Shown: positions 1 through 8,420 of the stretch, piece by piece
Position numbering within the stretch: the stretch's first letter is position 1
Layout of the letters: every line of letters begins with the position of its first letter
Origin: an uncultured Gammaproteobacteria bacterium
GTDB lineage: Bacteria > Pseudomonadota > Gammaproteobacteria > Pseudomonadales > Ketobacteraceae
Length of the DNA: 64,000 bases
Reading direction: 5' to 3'
Assembly (NCBI GenBank): GCA_913063495.1
Contig: CAJXXT010000002.1
Location: 1 to 64,000 of the forward strand
Program-made: the position numbers and the translations under genes
The notes under the pieces: model-generated
Told to the model about the DNA's origin: nothing
Databases searched by the model: none
What the model saw: only the letters and a program-made list of their open reading frames with translations

Positions 1-891
1 TTTTCAATTAATTTCGTCGAAATATGGGCGTGGCAAATAACTGTGCTGGATTTTGTTATTTCTGTGGCGCTAGTGGTTGGTTTGCGAAAATTGACAGGGT
101 TAGTGTCTAACCTTAGTACTACTGAGGAATTAGCAGAAAGAGATAATTTTGCGTTTGGTATTTCTCTCGCCGGTGCGATTTTTGCGCTAAGCCTAATGTT
201 AACGGGTGTGTTAAGCGGTGACGTGGCGACGAGCTTGCTAAATGAAGCAATACTGCTGATTGGTTACGGCGTACTTGGCGTGTTGCTAATTAAAATTGGT
301 CGCTTTGTGCTGGATCGTTGGGTTCTTCGTGGCGTCGCGATTCAGCAAGAAATTAAAAATGCCAATGTACCCGTTGCGTTAATTGATGTGGCAAACGTTG
401 TTGCCACGGGGATTATATTGAGAGCAGTTTTAGGCTGGGTTGAAGGCGACTTGGTACTCAGTATTGTTGCATTGTTAATGGCATTTGTTGTTACTCAGGC
501 TCTACTTTCACTCGTTAGTTATAGCCGTGTCGTTATTTTTTCAAGAAGAAATAAGGGCCGAGACTGGCAAGAAGAAATAGTGAGCGGGAACAGCGCTTTG
601 GCATTGCGTTATATGGGGCATATTATTGGTGTTTCACTCGCGGTAACCGCAGCCTCAGGGTTGGTGGTATATAATGAACAAAATATGCTCTATTCCTTGA
701 TGCTTTGGGCGGTAGCCGCAATTGACCTAGTGGTTATAGCGACTTTGTTTAGTTTTATTGCTCGAAAGTTTATTCTAAATGGTATTGATGTTGTCGAAGA
801 AGTAGATACACAACGTAACATCGGTGTGGCAACCATTGAAGCGGTTATCTTTTTATCAATTGGTTTGTTGTTAATTACCCTGTTAGCGTAA
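1..891 (+). CDS. DUF350 family membrane protein, two tandem DUF350 units (5' end outside window)
   Basis: An integral membrane protein of unknown biochemical function. The reading frame is open to the left edge of the window, and the first in-window start candidate (GTG at 43) would cut the first helix short, so the true start is probably upstream. About eight hydrophobic segments fall in two similar halves, each with the DUF350 pattern of paired helices joined by a short charged loop. E. coli YjfL has a single unit, so this is a duplicated form. It lies 31 bp before the membrane aminopropyltransferase gene on the same strand and is probably co-transcribed with it. DUF350 genes commonly accompany yjfIJK and polyamine-synthase-like genes (family knowledge); a transport or channel role is only inference. 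Confidence 0.8.
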   Translation, partial: FSINFVEIWAWQITVLDFVISVALVVGLRKLTGLVSNLSTTEELAERDNFAFGISLAGAIFALSLMLTGVLSGDVATSLLNEAILLIGYGVLGVLLIKIGRFVLDRWVLRGVAIQQEIKNANVPVALIDVANVVATGIILRAVLGWVEGDLVLSIVALLMAFVVTQALLSLVSYSRVVIFSRRNKGRDWQEEIVSGNSALALRYMGHIIGVSLAVTAASGLVVYNEQNMLYSLMLWAVAAIDLVVIATLFSFIARKFILNGIDVVEEVDTQRNIGVATIEAVIFLSIGLLLITLLA

Positions 892-922
892 ATCCCCTAT
901 TTAAGCGAAGATATTTTTACTT

Positions 923-2650
923 ATGGAGCTCTCTTTAAGTACCGAGGCGCGTTGGACTAAAGCCAAAGATTTTTTACTCATTGTTATCATGGGTGTTTTG
1001 GCAGGGTGCGGTCTTATTTACCAATATATTCTGGCGCATTATGCTGGAAGGGTGTTGGGGAGCTTAGAAACTGCTATATATACAATGATTGGTTTGATGA
1101 TTGTATCTATGGGGGCAGGAGCATTTTTTGCCCGTTATGTAAGGCACCCTTTTAATGGCTTTGTTTGGTTAGAAATCGCGATTGCGGCAGTAGGGGCGTC
1201 CGCGATTTTGTTGATTTCAACAGCTATTGCGATAACGAGTGTATTTCCGCAGTGGCTTTCTATCACGTTTTCACTGCCCGCTGATTTGCTCCCTAATGGT
1301 GGCGTTATTGCGAAGCTACATAACCTTAGTCGAAATTTGCCCTTTGTCATTGGTTGTATTCTTGGATTTCTCATTGGCATGGAAATCCCTCTTATTGCGA
1401 GTGTTAGGCAACGAATTTACAAGAAAAACCTAGTGAATAATGTCGGCACTTTGTACGGTGCTGATTATATTGGCGCCGGTGTTGGAGCAGCGATCTGGGT
1501 TGCTGTTATGTTGCCACTTAATATAGGAGATGTTGCGCTAATAACGGCAGGAGTAAACGTATTTGCCGGGGCACTTTTCCTGGCCACTTTTTGGAAGGAG
1601 TTTACGCGGCCAATGTTGCTACTGTTCGCACACGGTATTGTTGTCATGCTTCTGATATTGATGTTTGTGCTAGGCGCCCCCTGGGTTGAGAAAATGGGGC
1701 AACTGTTGTATCAGGATCAGGTCGTTTACACGCAAAGCACTAGATATCAGCAGATTACCGTAACAGAGCGTCACCTTAAGGGATTGTCTCATCCGGTATA
1801 TAATTTTTATATCAATGGCCGGCTGCAATTTTCGAGTAATGATGAGGTGATCTATCACGAGATGTTGGTAGTGCCAGCCCTTATTGGTAGCGCAAGAACA
1901 GACAACGTTTTAATTATTGGTGGAGGTGATGGGTTGGCGTTGAGGAGAGTTCTTGAATTTTCCCCTAAACATGTGACGCTAATTGATTTGGACGAAGAAT
2001 TGATTGATTTATTTTCAAGGGGCGGATCTAAAGATATTCCACCTCATATCCGTGATGTGCTTACAGATTTAAATCATGATGCGTTTGCTGATGACAGAGT
2101 AAGTGTGGTTATCGGTGATGCATTTATAGAAGTTGAGAACCTCGTAGCAAGTGGTCATCATTTTGATACGATTATTGTGGATCTTCCTGACCCTTCTCAC
2201 CCAGACCTTAACAAGTTATATTCTACTTATTTTTATAATCAATTATCACACTTACTAAGTGCCGATGGTGTTCTGGTAAGTCAGTCCACATCGCCTTATC
2301 ACTCAAAAGAAGCCTTTGTTAGTATTGGCAAAACGCTTAAGGCTGCAGGTTTTGGGCGAGTTGAGCAATATCATACAAACGTTCCTAGCTTTGGTGAATG
2401 GGGATGGTCTCTTGCGATGAAGATTGATATCCCAATGTCAGTACGTATTGAGCGTACACCTCATCTTTGGGAGCAGTCTGCACAGTGGTTAACGAAAGAC
2501 CTGCTATTGAGTTCTTTTCAGTTCTCAAAAAGTTTCTTTGATGATGAAAATACCATTAATATCAATGAGTTAGGTTCCCATCGAATTTATCAATACCATC
2601 AGGCTTCTTGGGTTGGTAGAGAAGGTTTGTTAAATGAGCCAAATAATTAG
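923..2650 (+). CDS. Membrane-anchored polyamine aminopropyltransferase (spermidine synthase-like)
   Basis: This 575-aa protein has an N-terminal half of roughly seven to eight hydrophobic helices (residues about 15-260) and a C-terminal spermine/spermidine synthase domain. The domain shows the decarboxylated-SAM binding loop IIGGGDG near residue 330, the acidic strand LIDLDEE after it, and a catalytic-loop region VDLPDPSHPD near residue 425 followed by a LYSTYFY segment. Family members transfer an aminopropyl group to a polyamine acceptor; the exact acceptor cannot be told. The membrane-fused architecture is a known variant that often sits next to DUF350, YjfI and PspA-like genes, as here. 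The ATG follows a GGAG-like stretch only weakly. Confidence 0.88.
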   Translation: MELSLSTEARWTKAKDFLLIVIMGVLAGCGLIYQYILAHYAGRVLGSLETAIYTMIGLMIVSMGAGAFFARYVRHPFNGFVWLEIAIAAVGASAILLISTAIAITSVFPQWLSITFSLPADLLPNGGVIAKLHNLSRNLPFVIGCILGFLIGMEIPLIASVRQRIYKKNLVNNVGTLYGADYIGAGVGAAIWVAVMLPLNIGDVALITAGVNVFAGALFLATFWKEFTRPMLLLFAHGIVVMLLILMFVLGAPWVEKMGQLLYQDQVVYTQSTRYQQITVTERHLKGLSHPVYNFYINGRLQFSSNDEVIYHEMLVVPALIGSARTDNVLIIGGGDGLALRRVLEFSPKHVTLIDLDEELIDLFSRGGSKDIPPHIRDVLTDLNHDAFADDRVSVVIGDAFIEVENLVASGHHFDTIIVDLPDPSHPDLNKLYSTYFYNQLSHLLSADGVLVSQSTSPYHSKEAFVSIGKTLKAAGFGRVEQYHTNVPSFGEWGWSLAMKIDIPMSVRIERTPHLWEQSAQWLTKDLLLSSFQFSKSFFDDENTININELGSHRIYQYHQASWVGREGLLNEPNN

Positions 2651-2663
2651 ATATTTACCATTT

Positions 2664-2712
2664 GACATATTATGTCCGCAAGGTTAAAGTCTTTCTCAAG
2701 ACATAATATGTC
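2664..2712. promoter_or_regulatory. Pair of identical 13-bp dyads, candidate operator pair
   Basis: GACATATTATGTC at 2664-2676 and its reverse complement GACATAATATGTC at 2700-2712 lie 36 bp apart centre to centre. Each is a perfect 6-bp inverted repeat around one central base, so both are symmetrical sites as well as arms of a larger inverted repeat. No T-run follows, which argues against a simple terminator. They sit in the 111-bp gap upstream of yjfI. A repressor or activator operator pair is the likeliest reading; the protein that binds is unknown. Confidence 0.5.
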
Positions 2713-2761
2713 GAGCAATCAATAATATGACGTTAATTCAACGTTAGGGAGTGTACGTTTG

Positions 2762-3169
2762 ATGAATACGCAAGATATAGCTATTCGGTTCTCGGAGCTT
2801 AATAGCTACCAAGGTTTTAATTTTGATTGTCAGTTGATTCCAGGGGATACGGATGTACTGCAGATTGTTGTGAGCGATTATGAAGAGATTCCCGTTTACA
2901 TATCTATAACGGAAACGCAGATCCTTTGTATTTCGTATTTGTGGTCTGAAGATGAGGTCGTACAGGAAAAGCGAGGCGCGATGATGGAGCTGATGTTAGA
3001 GATTAACATTCCAATGCCATTATCGTCATTTTCAAAAATTGGCGATAAATACGTCATTTTTGGAGCGCTAATGGCCAACTCCAGTTTTGACGATGTGGTA
3101 CACGAGATCATTACTTTGGCAGAGAACTCTGTAGAAGCAATTTCAGCGATGACAGATTATTTAAAGTAA
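2762..3169 (+). CDS. yjfI: YjfI-like DUF2170 family protein
   Basis: A small soluble acidic protein of 135 aa with no signal peptide or membrane segment, matching the length and character of the DUF2170 family (E. coli YjfI, about 133 aa). I chose ATG 2762 over the in-frame TTG one codon earlier because an AGGGAG sequence lies about 10 bases upstream. Its biochemical role is unknown; family members are encoded beside PspA/IM30 homologues, and the PspA-like gene starts 23 bp downstream here. The dyad pair just upstream may control this gene and the one after it. Confidence 0.8.
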   Translation: MNTQDIAIRFSELNSYQGFNFDCQLIPGDTDVLQIVVSDYEEIPVYISITETQILCISYLWSEDEVVQEKRGAMMELMLEINIPMPLSSFSKIGDKYVIFGALMANSSFDDVVHEIITLAENSVEAISAMTDYLK

Positions 3170-3192
3170 GCCGAATCATAAAGAGGTAGGAA

Positions 3193-3876
3193 ATGAGTAT
3201 TCTAAATAAGATTTTAACCGCTTTTCGAGGCGGCGCGCGTGAAGTTGGTGAAGCGATTGTGGACGCGAATGGGACTCGAATATTCGAGCAGGAAATTCAC
3301 GATAGTAGAGAGCATTTGAAAAAAGCCAAGCATGATTTGACGGATGTAATGGCAAAACAAATGCAAACAACAAGAGAAGTTAATCGACTAAAAGAGTCGG
3401 TAAATGAGCATGAGGGTTATGCGGTTCAAGCGTTAAATAAAGGTGATGAAGCACTGGCATTGGAAATTGCTGAAAAAATCGCATCAATGGATGCCGATTT
3501 ATCTCAGCAGGAAGGGGCGCTAACGACGTACTCTGGTCATGTTGAACGTCTTAAAGAGCTTGTTAGAAAAACAGAGCGCCAAATAAAAGACTATGAAAGA
3601 CAGTTGTCCATGGTGAAAACTACTGAAAGTGTGCAGAAAGCGACGGCTGCAATTACTGATAATTTTGCGGGTAGTAATTCTCGGCTACTTGGTGCAAAAG
3701 AGTCACTTGAGCGAATTCAGAAAAAGCAACTGGACTTTGATGACCGACTAAAAGCGGCAGAGCAGCTCCAGGATGAAACGGCTGATAAATCGCTGGAAGA
3801 TAAAATGCAAGCTGCTGGAATTGGTGAAACAAAAGACACCGCTGCGAGTATTTTGGAACGGTTAAAAAAGAAATAA
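3193..3876 (+). CDS. yjfJ: PspA/IM30 family protein (YjfJ-like)
   Basis: This 227-aa protein is almost wholly helical and charged, with long coiled-coil stretches (residues about 25-200) and an amphipathic N-terminal segment beginning SILNKILTAFRGG, the typical membrane-binding end of PspA/IM30/Vipp1 proteins. Such proteins form ESCRT-III-like assemblies on the inner membrane and help keep it intact. The ATG is preceded by a good AGGTAGGA ribosome site. It follows yjfI closely and ends just before a strong terminator, so yjfI-yjfJ probably form one transcript. Placement with DUF350 and DUF2491 genes points to the YjfJ subgroup rather than PspA proper. Confidence 0.9.
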   Translation: MSILNKILTAFRGGAREVGEAIVDANGTRIFEQEIHDSREHLKKAKHDLTDVMAKQMQTTREVNRLKESVNEHEGYAVQALNKGDEALALEIAEKIASMDADLSQQEGALTTYSGHVERLKELVRKTERQIKDYERQLSMVKTTESVQKATAAITDNFAGSNSRLLGAKESLERIQKKQLDFDDRLKAAEQLQDETADKSLEDKMQAAGIGETKDTAASILERLKKK

Positions 3877-3889
3877 ATCGTTCATTTGA

Positions 3890-3922
3890 GAAAGGCCCAG
3901 AATATTCTGGGCCTTTCTTTTT
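3890..3922 (+). terminator. Rho-independent terminator after yjfJ
   Basis: A perfect 14+14-base inverted repeat spans 3890-3917 with a GGCCC core and is followed by five T (3918-3922, after TTTC). This is a textbook intrinsic terminator 13 bp after the yjfJ stop. It also rules out a translation start before it for the next gene. Confidence 0.88.
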
Positions 3923-3963
3923 GTATGGCAGTGTATATAACGGCTTCTTGTATAAGGGTTCAG

Positions 3964-4587
3964 ATGAAATCATTATTTAAAAGTTTTTTTCGAACAGATG
4001 AGCTGAAAAGTGAAAGCGGTCTCTCTCATGTTTCTGATTTGAAGGTCGGTGATATGATTGAGCTTGATAATGATTTTTCACTTCCCAATGTGCTTAGAGG
4101 AAACACCTTTCAGGTTGTGTTACGTGCCCTTTATGAATATGAGGGGGAGGAAGAAGTAGAATGGGTGTTGAAAGGAGACGACGGTACAACGTTTTTTTTA
4201 TCCTATGATAGTGAAGATGGTGATGAGAGCGTTTCGTTTGGCCTTAAACTCACACCCGTAGACGTCGAGAAGATTTTTAATTTGGATGAGTTTTCCACTG
4301 TATTTGATGACGAACATTCTGCGGTGTTAACGGACATTACTGAGGTTGAGGGTTTCTCGGATTGGCTGGGGTCCACGTATTTGCGGACTGAATACGCCGA
4401 ACCGGGGTATTACCATAAGTCAGGAGAGATGGAAGCTCAAGGTGAGCCCTTTGATCACTTTGAGTTGGCAAGTAATTGCGGGAAATTTGGTTTGGATATC
4501 GATGTGTGGGATGGTGGTGAAACTGACGTGTCTATCTCCATGAGTCGGCCTATCAATATCATTAAACATTATTGGGGTCATAAATAG
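3964..4587 (+). CDS. yjfK: YjfK-like DUF2491 family protein
   Basis: A 207-aa acidic, soluble protein with no signal peptide. Its size, its opening (MKSLFKSFFRTDELKSES) and its position after a PspA-like gene match the DUF2491 family (E. coli YjfK, about 219 aa), whose function is unknown. The frame can be read back to 3886, but that start would lie in the upstream terminator hairpin, so ATG 3964 is used. Because the terminator lies between, this gene may need its own promoter or read-through in the roughly 40 bases before it. Confidence 0.75.
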   Translation: MKSLFKSFFRTDELKSESGLSHVSDLKVGDMIELDNDFSLPNVLRGNTFQVVLRALYEYEGEEEVEWVLKGDDGTTFFLSYDSEDGDESVSFGLKLTPVDVEKIFNLDEFSTVFDDEHSAVLTDITEVEGFSDWLGSTYLRTEYAEPGYYHKSGEMEAQGEPFDHFELASNCGKFGLDIDVWDGGETDVSISMSRPINIIKHYWGHK

Positions 4588-4630
4588 GCTCAACGCACAC
4601 TCAAAGTACACCCAGTAGAGGAAGAACATT

Positions 4631-4975
4631 ATGCCTGATTCATCCAAGATTCCTGAGAAATGGAGGGGAGAGCAAAAGGCTGCCAAGGCGGTTCAAGTAG
4701 CATTTGATGTGGGCTTTGAAGTTCAAACTGTTATTAGAAAGGAGGCTTTGGATTGTATGTTAAGCCCATCTGATCGCGTTAGGCAAATTTTAGGGTTGAG
4801 CGTAACGAGCAAACCTAAAAGACCAAGATTGTCGATTTCTCTTACAGCGGATGACTTTGCCGCTTTAAGTGAAGCATACGAGATTAATGTAGATAATCGT
4901 GTCGCGATAAAACAAAAAGCAGCTGAAAACCTAATACAATATGTTGAGTCCAGTAGAGAGAACAAGACTAAGTGA
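4631..4975 (+). CDS. Small hypothetical protein, possible ribbon-helix-helix-like C-terminal half
   Basis: A 114-aa basic protein without membrane segments or signal peptide. I do not recognise the family. Residues about 55-75 read as a strand followed by a helix (RLSISLTADDFAALSEAY), which resembles a ribbon-helix-helix DNA-binding core, but this is weak. It follows yjfK by 43 bp and overlaps the rhomboid gene by four bases (stop TGA inside GTGA), so the two are probably translationally coupled. ATG 4631 is preceded by GAGGAAGAAC. Confidence 0.65.
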   Translation: MPDSSKIPEKWRGEQKAAKAVQVAFDVGFEVQTVIRKEALDCMLSPSDRVRQILGLSVTSKPKRPRLSISLTADDFAALSEAYEINVDNRVAIKQKAAENLIQYVESSRENKTK

Positions 4976-5541
4976 AAGGTATTACTGCGGACTTGGCGCT
5001 TAAGGTCAAAGTCATGCTAGGGTTTGTTAGCATATTGTGGGCGGTTGAGATAGTTAACCTGGTTCTTGGATATGAGTTGAATCGCTTTGGTATTATTCCG
5101 CGGGAGATTACTGGTTTACGTGGCTTGGTATTTTCCCCCTTTCTACACGGTAGTATTAATCACCTAATGTTGAACACCGCTCCATTGTTTGTATTGGGGC
5201 TGTTTGTGATTTCTCGAGGAATACGTTCTTTTTTTATGCTTACTTTTGCGGTTTCGGTAGCAGGCGGGCTTGGTGTTTGGTGTGTAGGGCAACCTAATTC
5301 CGTCCATGTTGGTGCTAGCGGCGTGATTTTTAGCTACTTCGGCTTCCTTCTCTTTAAAGGTATTTTTGATAAGCAGCTGACCGCGTTACTCGTATCCGTT
5401 GGTGTTTTTATTATATACGGAGGAATGATTTGGGGGGTGTTCCCCGGTAGCGCTGGCGTATCGTGGGAAGGTCATTTGTTTGGTTTTTTAGCCGGTATTG
5501 GTTGGGCCTATCTGACACGATATAAACGAGCTAACGCCTAG
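4972..5541 (+). CDS. Rhomboid family intramembrane serine protease
   Basis: A 189-aa protein with about six hydrophobic helices. It carries the rhomboid HxxxN-type loop (HGSINHLMLN, residues 59-68), the catalytic serine in GASG (Ser116) and the partner histidine in EGHLFG (His168). Rhomboids cleave single-pass membrane proteins within or next to the bilayer. The GTG start overlaps the previous gene by four bases. The 3' end overlaps the end of the convergent MscS gene by 11 bp. In this operon it could process an envelope-stress component, but the substrate is unknown. Confidence 0.9.
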   Translation: MKGITADLALKVKVMLGFVSILWAVEIVNLVLGYELNRFGIIPREITGLRGLVFSPFLHGSINHLMLNTAPLFVLGLFVISRGIRSFFMLTFAVSVAGGLGVWCVGQPNSVHVGASGVIFSYFGFLLFKGIFDKQLTALLVSVGVFIIYGGMIWGVFPGSAGVSWEGHLFGFLAGIGWAYLTRYKRANA

Positions 5542-6598
5542 ACAGCTTATTTGGTGTAGGGGCTTTTAACAGTTCATGGGTGAGGGGAGTATTTAGCCCT
5601 ATCCCTTCGTCAATGCTGCAGATATAGGCAGCGCGGTTGATAGTATTTCTAGCCTCTAATAATTTGAATATATTGCTGATATTAAAATACAACCTCCATG
5701 TTACAGCATGATCTCCATTATCAATTATGGTTATTCTTGGTTTTGCTTCACTATTAATGGCGTTTTCGCATTCACATGCTTCTTCCCATATTTTCGTTAA
5801 GAAGGATTCTACTTTTTCAAATTCGAGCCCGTAGCCTATCTTGAAATCAACGTAATCAGATAAACCGGATTTTGGGCTGTTGCTTAGTAGTTCCACTGTC
5901 GTGTTTCTGATTGCAGTGTTAGGCACCAAAATCTCATGTTTCTGTATCAAATCCCGGATTACCGTTTGGGTTAACGTTACCTGGAGGACTACACCAAGGA
6001 TATTCTTGTCCTTAATACGAACAATAGTTCCAGGTTGCAATTGGTCGTTGTATAGTATGATTAGGCCAGCAATCATATCGCCAATCCAATATTCTTTTGT
6101 GAAAAACACCATCACGATGATGCCACCTAATACACTAGTGGTCTGTAGCCAACTTTCAAGACCCCATATATTGAGCGTGGTTAAGACGACAACCATCAAC
6201 AACACGAATCCACCGATTAAGCTGACAGTTTCAGAAGTATAAGTGTCAGAGTGGATTTCTTTGTCTTCTAACTGTTTGATTCTACCGTGTTTCTTGATAG
6301 CCCAATAACTTATTAGCTGATTGGCGACATAAGCAAATAGAAGTAATAGGCCAGTTTGACTGATTTTAGGAACGACTTTTAGCTCAAAAAGAACCGCACA
6401 CACGTATAGCACGAAAAGAAAAAGGTTCAGTGTTCGCAAAAGCCATAAACGCTGGCTTATGGATTGTTGTGGTCGGCCAGCAACAAAAATACTGGCTACG
6501 TGCCTTGATAGAAGAAAAACGATGACATTTATGCTGATGATAAAATAATCAAAAGAGCTAAATGGTAATGGTGCAAGCCAAGACTGTAGGAATTCCAT
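5531..6598 (-). CDS. Mechanosensitive ion channel family protein (MscS-like)
   Basis: This 355-aa inner-membrane protein has four to five hydrophobic helices in its first half. A pore-lining helix and a beta domain follow, with VRIKDKNILGVVLQV and the typical segment VPNTAIRNTTVELLSN near residues 225-240. A mixed alpha-beta cytoplasmic cage lies at the C-terminus. MscS channels open on membrane tension and release solutes on hypo-osmotic shock. It is transcribed against the rhomboid operon and divergently from the exopolysaccharide locus, so it is probably a single-gene unit with a promoter in 6599-6975. Confidence 0.88.
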   Translation of the reverse strand: MEFLQSWLAPLPFSSFDYFIISINVIVFLLSRHVASIFVAGRPQQSISQRLWLLRTLNLFLFVLYVCAVLFELKVVPKISQTGLLLLFAYVANQLISYWAIKKHGRIKQLEDKEIHSDTYTSETVSLIGGFVLLMVVVLTTLNIWGLESWLQTTSVLGGIIVMVFFTKEYWIGDMIAGLIILYNDQLQPGTIVRIKDKNILGVVLQVTLTQTVIRDLIQKHEILVPNTAIRNTTVELLSNSPKSGLSDYVDFKIGYGLEFEKVESFLTKIWEEACECENAINSEAKPRITIIDNGDHAVTWRLYFNISNIFKLLEARNTINRAAYICSIDEGIGLNTPLTHELLKAPTPNKLSRR

Positions 6599-6975
6599 AC
6601 TGTGCTTTTTCCAAATGACTAGCCTGTATTTTGGTTAAGGCTAAAATGCCAACATTGAACAATTAATGATCAAAACAATAAGAGTGTTTGAGCGATGTAG
6701 GGCGCTGGACCATTTCATGGGCTTTACGCCTCAAAATCCCTGCTATTCTTAGAATGTAAGTAACATTATCACGAACTTTAACAATGTGTTACATCGTTAT
6801 GCATGAATAGTACAAATGTAAATATTCACTACCGGTTCCATAACAAACTTTGCTTATTACTGTGCTAACATACGCGCCCTGATCAACCCTTATTGGTTGA
6901 ATGTAGAATATTTAGTAGCGTATCTCAATTTGTTGCTGAATAAATAGTCAAAAAAACGACGATAAGGAACATTGA
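6599..6975. promoter_or_regulatory. Divergent intergenic region before the polysaccharide operon, with two AATGT/ACAT dyads
   Basis: This 377-bp region separates the MscS gene from the first polysaccharide gene and must carry promoters in both directions. It holds AATGTAAGTAACATT (6753-6767) and AATGTGTTACAT (6783-6794), two imperfect symmetrical sites about 29 bp apart. A small hairpin (TCAACC/GGTTGA around 6883-6900) lies close to the start of the operon. A TGCTAACAT extended -10-like element lies near 6863. I found no convincing -35 and no sigma-54 -24/-12 element, so promoter positions remain uncertain. An AAGGAA ribosome site precedes the GTG at 6976. Confidence 0.4.
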
Positions 6976-8388
6976 GTGAGTTATATTCGCTTATTTAACC
7001 ATTACATACATACGCCATATCTGATTTTGGGGATAATTGAGTTTATTGTATTGGTAGTTTCTGTGCATATAGCCGTTGCTGTACGCTTCCCTAATATTAA
7101 TGAACTTTCCTTTAGTGTGTCCGAGCCTATTTTTGCTCAATCGGTTGTATTTAGCCTGTCACTAATAGCTTGTACGTTAGCAATAGGGGTTTATCCTGCT
7201 AAATTGAACGAAGGTCATATTGGGGTTTTAATACGAACAGTGGTTAGCTACTGTTTGCTTGGCGCTAGCTTCCTTACGATTTTGTATTACTTATTTCCTA
7301 CTTTGTTTCTTGGAAGAGGCGTGTTGTCTATAAGTATCTTGATAGGGTATGTTCTTGTTTTTCCTGTAAGAGTGATATTTTTTTGGTTGGTTGATGTTAA
7401 CGCGTTAAAGAGGCGTGTACTTATCTTGGGTACCGGTAGTAGTGCTGCGAGTTTACTTGATATGATTGCGTTTGAGCACGAAAGCATGAGTTTTCATGTA
7501 GTTGGGTGTATCAAGGCAAGCGAGGGGGATGACGAAGTTGGATCTTCCCTTATAATGGATAAATGCAGCAACCTAGCGGAATGCGCTAAAAGCAACAACG
7601 TTGATGAGATTATTGTGGCGTTGGATGAGCGGCGAAAGGCTGAAGGAGGGTGGTTTCCAGTTGACCGTTTACTTGATGCTAAGTTAACTGGTGTAGCGGT
7701 AACTGAGTCGATTGCATTCCTTGAGCGTGAAACGGGGAAAATTGAGTTATCTCTCTTAAACCCCAGTTGGTTGGTCTTCTCACAAGGGTTCTCTTTTAGC
7801 CAGGTTCGAGATGTCTTAAAACGAACTTTTGATTTGGTTATTTGTGCGATACTTTTATGTGTGGCCGCGCCATTTATGGTGTTAACAGCGCTCTTGGTTT
7901 ATCTTGAAGACGGCGCCCCCGTCTTATTTAAGCAAACTCGTGTTGGGATTAACGGTAAATCTTTTACATTGTATAAGTTTCGCAGCATGAGAAAAGATGC
8001 AGAAAAGAATGGTGCAGTGTGGGCGAAAGAGAACGACGATAGAATCACTCGTATAGGTAACTTTATACGAAATACACGATTAGATGAATTGCCCCAGATT
8101 TATAATGTAGTAAAAGGTGATATGAGTTTTGTGGGCCCAAGGCCAGAAAGACCAGAATTTGTTGAAGGTGTATGTCAGGACATCCCGTTCTATAATGAGC
8201 GGCATCGGGTTAAACCTGGTTTGATGGGGTGGGCTCAGCTAAAGTACCCGTATGGTGCGTCGGTTGAAGATGCTGCAAATAAGCTAAAGTATGATTTGTA
8301 TTATACGAAAAATCATAGCTTTATGCTTGATCTACTAATTGTTGTTCAAACGGTTGAAGTTGTATTGTTAGGAAAGGGCGTTCGTTGA
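6976..8388 (+). CDS. XrtA-system priming undecaprenyl-phosphate sugar phosphotransferase
   Basis: This 470-aa enzyme starts sugar-repeat assembly by moving a sugar-1-phosphate onto undecaprenyl phosphate at the inner membrane. Four to five N-terminal helices precede a nucleotide-binding-like middle domain (LILGTGSSAASLL near residue 150). The C-terminal bacterial sugar transferase domain shows a hydrophobic entry helix, the LYKFRSMRKDAE motif near residue 335, LDELPQIYNVVKGDMSFVGP near 370-390 and PRPERPEF. This matches the PEP-CTERM-associated sugar transferase family (TIGR03013-type). The GTG start has AAGGAA upstream. It is the first gene of a plus-strand run that continues to 29316. Confidence 0.93.
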   Translation: MSYIRLFNHYIHTPYLILGIIEFIVLVVSVHIAVAVRFPNINELSFSVSEPIFAQSVVFSLSLIACTLAIGVYPAKLNEGHIGVLIRTVVSYCLLGASFLTILYYLFPTLFLGRGVLSISILIGYVLVFPVRVIFFWLVDVNALKRRVLILGTGSSAASLLDMIAFEHESMSFHVVGCIKASEGDDEVGSSLIMDKCSNLAECAKSNNVDEIIVALDERRKAEGGWFPVDRLLDAKLTGVAVTESIAFLERETGKIELSLLNPSWLVFSQGFSFSQVRDVLKRTFDLVICAILLCVAAPFMVLTALLVYLEDGAPVLFKQTRVGINGKSFTLYKFRSMRKDAEKNGAVWAKENDDRITRIGNFIRNTRLDELPQIYNVVKGDMSFVGPRPERPEFVEGVCQDIPFYNERHRVKPGLMGWAQLKYPYGASVEDAANKLKYDLYYTKNHSFMLDLLIVVQTVEVVLLGKGVR

Positions 8389-8420
8389 TCGCTAACACTT
8401 GGGATAAAAAGGGAAAAATT

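Noticed and set aside
3886-3963. Earlier start for the DUF2491 gene
   Set aside because: The added codons lie inside a strong terminator hairpin; ATG 3964 fits the family N-terminus.
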